Shown piece by piece: positions 8,286-10,499 of a stretch of 10,499 nucleotides of DNA. A model generated the notes under the pieces. That model was not told the origin of the DNA and searched no databases. It saw nothing but the letters and a program-made list of their open reading frames with translations. Within the stretch, counting starts at the first letter, position 1, and every line of letters begins with the position of its first letter. This DNA comes from Chitinivibrionales bacterium. Lineage in GTDB: Bacteria; Fibrobacterota; Chitinivibrionia; Chitinivibrionales; WJKA01. The position numbers were made by a program, and so were the translations under genes. The DNA is taken from contig WJKA01000493.1 in the NCBI GenBank assembly GCA_014729375.1, forward strand, positions 1 to 10,499, read 5' to 3'.

Positions 8286-8492
8286 TTCGATAACAGCGTC
8301 CACTGGTAGAGCGATGCGACATAGGGGGCATCAGGGACTAAGGCAATTATTTAACTTGTTTAAAGATACTCCGTATCAAGAATACACAAATAAATAATTG
8401 CCGCCACCCTCTCTTATCAGGGTAATGAAATAATCAGGCAATCCAGTACCCTCTCGTATATTATTTTAATATCCGGGACTATCTAAAGGACA
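8286..8492. other. Intergenic gap before the nucleotidyltransferase cluster
   Basis: No gene seen. Besides the inverted repeat at 8342-8402 it holds a small hairpin (ACCCT 8406-8410 with AGGGT 8419-8423), a direct repeat ACCCTCTC (8406-8413 and 8448-8455), AGGCAAT near both ends (8341-8347 and 8436-8442), and a possible -10 TATATT (8457-8462). The density of short repeats suggests a boundary or a regulatory leader. Confidence 0.45.
8342..8402. repeat. 12-bp perfect inverted repeat enclosing a nested hairpin
   Basis: GGCAATTATTTA (8342-8353) is exactly complementary in reverse to TAAATAATTGCC (8391-8402). Between them sits a second hairpin, GATAC-TCC-GTATC. The whole unit is 61 bases and lies 57 bases after the GH141-like stop. 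It could be a transcription terminator without a T-tract, a leader structure for the following cluster, or a tiny mobile-element remnant. No flanking target duplication is evident. Confidence 0.6.
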
Positions 8493-8792
8493 ATGCAGTG
8501 CTTTATCGAATGGAGCGTTTTCACCTTGATTGCCCAGTCTCAGGATACAGCATTTAAAAGCGAAAAGACGCTTATTGACCTTATCCGCACCAGAAGCATA
8601 CCCCAGAGGATACGAAGCGCACGGTCGCTCTCTGCTTCGGTTATATCGCTGGCACGAAAAGGCATTCAAAAGGCTTATCCGCATCTATCCCAACAGGAAA
8701 GAGACTTTCGTTTTTTGGCGTTGCACTATGGAGATGAGCTTGCACGTTCCTGGAAAAAATATATGGAATCCATGCGGAATGAAACAGCCTGA
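8493..8792 (+). CDS. Small helical protein, partner of the downstream nucleotidyltransferase-fold protein
   Basis: A predicted soluble protein of 99 residues with no signal or membrane segment. From about residue 15 it resembles, by memory of the family pattern, short conserved hypothetical proteins encoded just before nucleotidyltransferase-like genes. The pattern is an N-terminal LIDLIRTRSIPQRIRSARSL stretch followed by LARKGIQKAYPHLSQQERDFRFLALHYGDEL. It is helical and rich in Arg/Lys. The stop overlaps the next start by 14 bases, so the two are very likely translationally coupled. The annotated ATG has AAAGGA only two bases upstream, an awkward spacing. TTG at 8526, with GGAG ten bases before it, would give 88 residues and a start closer to the conserved core. 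An antitoxin or regulatory-partner role is inference. Confidence 0.7.
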   Translation: MQCFIEWSVFTLIAQSQDTAFKSEKTLIDLIRTRSIPQRIRSARSLSASVISLARKGIQKAYPHLSQQERDFRFLALHYGDELARSWKKYMESMRNETA

Positions 8793-9378
8793 CCTGCTTA
8801 TCGCAATCAATCCTCTGATTGATGCGTTCAATCAGCATGGCATTGAATACTATATCAGCGGTTCGGTTGCCGGTTCTGCTTATGGCATTGCTCGAGCAAC
8901 TCTGGATGTAGATATTGTCGCCACAATTGAAAAGCGGCATGTTCCTTTGCTGCTGTCAGAGCTTTCATCACAGTATTACATTACTGCAGAATCTATCAAC
9001 GAAGCCATCACCCGGCAAAGCTCGTTTAATATGATTCATCTCGAAACAATGATAAAAATCGATATTTTTATCCTGAAAGAATCTGAATTCGCCATTTCCG
9101 CTTTTCAGAGAAAAGTAACTGATGAACTCGATGAAGATTTTCCCCGCAAGTATTTTCTCTCATCTCCCGAAGATATCATCATAAATAAACTAATCTGGTA
9201 TAATAAAGGCAGAAGAATCTCCGACCAGCAATGGAAAGATATTGTGGGGATCTTGAAAGTGCAGGCCGCTCAGCTTGATTACCCTTATATTGAATCATGG
9301 ACACAAAAACTCGGACTGTATCCGCTTTACAAAAAAGCACTTGATGATGCCGGGATTGAATTATGCAATCCGGAGTAA
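8779..9378 (+). CDS. Nucleotidyltransferase-fold protein (MNT/AbiEii-like)
   Basis: A 199-residue protein from ATG 8779. The DNA polymerase-beta nucleotidyltransferase signature is clear: YYISGSVAGSAYG with G28-S29, then RATLDVDIV with D43 and D45, and a third Asp in KIDIFIL (D95). A conserved SPEDIIINKLIWY block (about 129-141) and DQQWKDIVGILKVQ (about 149-162) follow, as in the AbiEii-like/DUF6036-like groups. All three metal-binding carboxylates appear intact, so transfer of a nucleotide to a protein, RNA or small molecule is plausible; the substrate is unknown. The same frame is open further upstream (ATG at 8530), but that stretch is an out-of-frame shadow of the preceding gene. The 14-base overlap with that gene supports the start chosen. 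AT-richer codons than the flanking enzymes suggest transfer. Toxin, defence or modifying enzyme are all possible. Confidence 0.87.
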   Translation: MKQPDLLIAINPLIDAFNQHGIEYYISGSVAGSAYGIARATLDVDIVATIEKRHVPLLLSELSSQYYITAESINEAITRQSSFNMIHLETMIKIDIFILKESEFAISAFQRKVTDELDEDFPRKYFLSSPEDIIINKLIWYNKGRRISDQQWKDIVGILKVQAAQLDYPYIESWTQKLGLYPLYKKALDDAGIELCNPE

Positions 9379-9389
9379 ACCCACTCAAA

Positions 9390-9395
9390 AAGGAG
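9390..9395 (+). promoter_or_regulatory. Shine-Dalgarno site that sets the start of the small membrane protein
   Basis: AAGGAG, within the longer AAAAAGGAG run, lies six bases before the ATG at 9402. It favours that codon over the in-frame ATG at 9363, which lies inside the preceding gene and has no comparable site. Confidence 0.75.
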
Positions 9396-9401
9396 CATCC
9401 C

Positions 9402-9605
9402 ATGAAACGCAAAAAGGGCTACCCGATCCTTCTGGGCATAACCGTCCTGTTTACCCTGATTTCGGTGTATTTCCTGATCACCTCTATACACTCCCCCTCA
9501 GGCGCCTCAATCGCCCGACAGATGACATTGATCCTGGCGCCGCTGCTTTGCGCCGGAGCGACGTGTGTTATCAGGAAAAGGTTTTTTACCGAACCGGGGA
9601 CCTGA
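9402..9605 (+). CDS. Small two-helix membrane protein of unknown function
   Basis: A predicted 67-residue protein, not recognised. A basic N-terminus (MKRKK) is followed by a hydrophobic helix (about 8-28), a short polar turn (HSPSGASIARQ, about 30-40), a second hydrophobic helix (about 41-57) and a basic tail (RKRFF). By the positive-inside rule both ends lie in the cytoplasm, giving a helical hairpin. It starts 23 bases after the nucleotidyltransferase stop, so it is probably co-transcribed. Holin-like effector, membrane anchor or unrelated passenger are possibilities that the sequence cannot separate. The convergent terminator at 9608-9657 follows immediately. Confidence 0.7.
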   Translation: MKRKKGYPILLGITVLFTLISVYFLITSIHSPSGASIARQMTLILAPLLCAGATCVIRKRFFTEPGT

Positions 9606-9607
9606 TA

Positions 9608-9657
9608 TTCAAAAAATATAAAAAGCCGGTAATATCACTCATGTGAAATTACCGGCT
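9608..9657 (-). terminator. Strong intrinsic terminator of the minus-strand BNR gene, probably bidirectional
   Basis: AGCCGGTAAT (9624-9633) pairs perfectly with ATTACCGGCT (9648-9657). One mismatch and a 4-bp inner stem (TCAC/GTGA) follow, closing on a 4-base loop. On the minus strand the stem is followed by TTTTATATTTTTT (9608-9623) and starts about 20 bases after the gene's TAA stop. On the plus strand the tail (CGATTTT) is weaker but may also stop the 8493-9605 cluster. Confidence 0.9.
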
Positions 9658-9676
9658 CGATTTTAAAGCAGCGCTT

Positions 9677-10069
9677 TTATTTAAGCACTATTTTATCGGC
9701 AAACAGATTTTCTCCATTGGCGAACGCGCGTACCAGATAGATACCGGTGAGATTGCCGGTTTCGATGGTAACGTTTTGATCGCCTGCCTGCGCCATTTGT
9801 GAAACATTGCGAACGAGCTTTCCGTTCATATTATACAGATGAACGTTTACCGTTGCGTTATGCTTCATTTGCACAGGCACATGAAAACTGTTACCGGTAG
9901 TGTTTTTGATTGTTGAATGGTTTTTGTTGAGCGACATATTCGTATGCACGCCTGTCGCTTCTTCGCCGACAAGTAAATCAGGATCTAAAACAACGTGAGC
10001 TATCCAATCATTTGACCGACCGCCAAATGTCAGGTGAAGCAGTCTATCTGCCCCCTGTTGAAGGACCGG
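9677..10069 (-). pseudogene. Detached C-terminus of the BNR-repeat protein with type IX secretion sorting domain
   Basis: This stretch continues, in the same frame, the protein that stops at TGA 10070-10072. The first 40 codons have no start codon (first ATG at 9949). They read like the end of a BNR-type domain: GADRLLHLTFGG then IAHVVLDPDLL. The last 90 residues form a Por-type C-terminal sorting domain (VNVHLYNMNGKLVRNV, LTGIYLVRAF, ADKIVLK), close in pattern to the tail of the 5712-8285 protein. The gene ends at TAA (9677-9679), about 20 bases before a strong terminator. Translated alone from 9949 this would be a sorting tag without signal peptide or cargo, so I treat it as the severed end of a broken or misread gene. 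Confidence 0.75.
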
Positions 10070-10499
10070 TCACGCGTTTTCTCCGTCGGCATAGCCGATT
10101 TCGAGCAGCGTTTCCCATCTACCGTCAATATCCTGCGTACCGACGATTCTGGCAATATCACGGCCGAGGCCTGTATAACCGGCGGTTCCGGCAACAACGT
10201 GCCATCCTCGCCGCGGGCCGCCATACAGATCAAGGCTTACACCGAATATTCCGGTCTTTACACCGTCCGCGCAGGCGTCACAGAGTGTTCCACCAAGATC
10301 AGGGTTGTAGTTTGAACCCCATGACTGTCCGCCATCGGTTGACTTGTACATTTCAAAAGAACCGTGTACTGCATGCCTTCCCAAAGCAACCATTGTGCTG
10401 TAATCAGGTGCATCAGGAACCAGGATGCTGTAAATTGCCGCCCGTGAGGTAAACATGTCATTACTCCACGATGAACCTCCCTGGCCGGTATAATTATCC
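10070..10499 (-). CDS. BNR/Asp-box (sialidase-like) secreted protein, 5' end outside window, stops at in-frame TGA
   Basis: An open frame of 142 codons enters from beyond the right edge and ends at TGA (10070-10072). The sequence contains an Asp-box, STDGGQSW, the BNR motif of sialidases and related beta-propeller glycosidases or glycan-binding proteins. Around it are beta-strand-rich segments (DYSTMVALGRHAVHGSFEMY; WETLLEIGYADGEN). The signal peptide and most of the propeller would lie outside the window, so catalytic residues cannot be checked. The reading frame continues sensibly beyond the TGA into the end of the domain and a type IX sorting tail. The stop therefore probably marks a nonsense mutation or sequence error. 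Function is placed only as extracellular glycan recognition or hydrolysis. Confidence 0.75.
   Translation of the reverse strand, partial: DNYTGQGGSSWSNDMFTSRAAIYSILVPDAPDYSTMVALGRHAVHGSFEMYKSTDGGQSWGSNYNPDLGGTLCDACADGVKTGIFGVSLDLYGGPRRGWHVVAGTAGYTGLGRDIARIVGTQDIDGRWETLLEIGYADGENA

Noticed and set aside
8342..8402. Insertion sequence with terminal inverted repeats
   Set aside because: At 61 bases with no transposase and no target duplication it cannot be called an insertion sequence. It is kept only as a repeat.
8530..8778. Upstream extension of the nucleotidyltransferase frame to 282 residues
   Set aside because: The extra 83 residues overlap the preceding gene in another frame. The family begins near the ATG at 8779.
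10070..10072. TGA as selenocysteine or genome-wide recoding
   Set aside because: TGA ends the intact genes at 2529 and 8285 at natural protein ends. The surrounding domain has no redox-type selenocysteine context, and I see no convincing selenocysteine insertion hairpin after the codon.
10012..10452. Open frame of 146 codons on the plus strand
   Set aside because: Antisense to the BNR protein, with low-complexity Arg-rich translation and no motif.
1..10499. tRNA, rRNA, CRISPR array, phage attachment site or replication origin
   Set aside because: None was seen on reading: no cloverleaf-like segment, no regularly spaced repeats, no integrase or replication gene.

Overview
The window looks like a chromosomal stretch from a polysaccharide-degrading bacterium of the FCB superphylum. 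Two proteins (5712-8285 + and 9677-10499 -) end in a C-terminal domain of the type IX secretion (Por) sorting type, which is confined to that superphylum. Several genes also carry strong Shine-Dalgarno sites (AGGAGG before the GH3 gene, AAGGAGG at 5701-5707, AAGGAG at 9390-9395), which is atypical of Bacteroidota. I therefore lean towards Fibrobacterota or the Chitinispirillum/Chitinivibrio lineage; this is inference. Base composition is roughly balanced, except for the visibly AT-richer stretch at about 8340-9400.

Layout. (1) 1-1607, minus: a glycoside hydrolase family 3 enzyme, cut at its C-terminus by the window edge. It is divergent from (2) an AraC-family regulator at 1678-2529, plus. 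The 70 bp between them hold candidate promoters for both genes and a small dyad. (3) 2680-5367, plus: a large secreted lipoprotein with a PKD/Ig/FN3-like array followed by seven degenerate repeats that look like a seven-bladed beta-propeller. (4) 5368-5711: a 344 bp gap with hairpins and A/T-rich promoter-like sequence. (5) 5712-8285, plus: a secreted GH141-like parallel beta-helix protein with a PA14 domain and a type IX sorting tail. (6) 8286-8492: a gap with a 12-bp perfect inverted repeat around a nested hairpin. (7) 8493-9605, plus: a compact three-gene cluster. It consists of a small helical protein, an overlapping nucleotidyltransferase-fold protein, and a 67-aa two-helix membrane protein. 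(8) 9608-9657: a strong intrinsic terminator, read mainly on the minus strand, between convergent genes. (9) 9677-10499, minus: the C-terminal part of a secreted BNR/Asp-box (sialidase-like) protein. A single in-frame TGA at 10070-10072 splits it from its own C-terminus and sorting tail.

How the genes fit together. The GH3 enzyme (probably cytoplasmic), the AraC regulator, the surface lipoprotein, the GH141-like enzyme and the BNR protein read as a glycan-utilisation neighbourhood: secreted enzymes attack or bind polysaccharide and the GH3 enzyme finishes oligosaccharides inside the cell. The 8493-9605 cluster looks like an accessory insertion and resembles a nucleotidyltransferase toxin-antitoxin or defence pair. 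No tRNA, rRNA, CRISPR array or transposase was seen.
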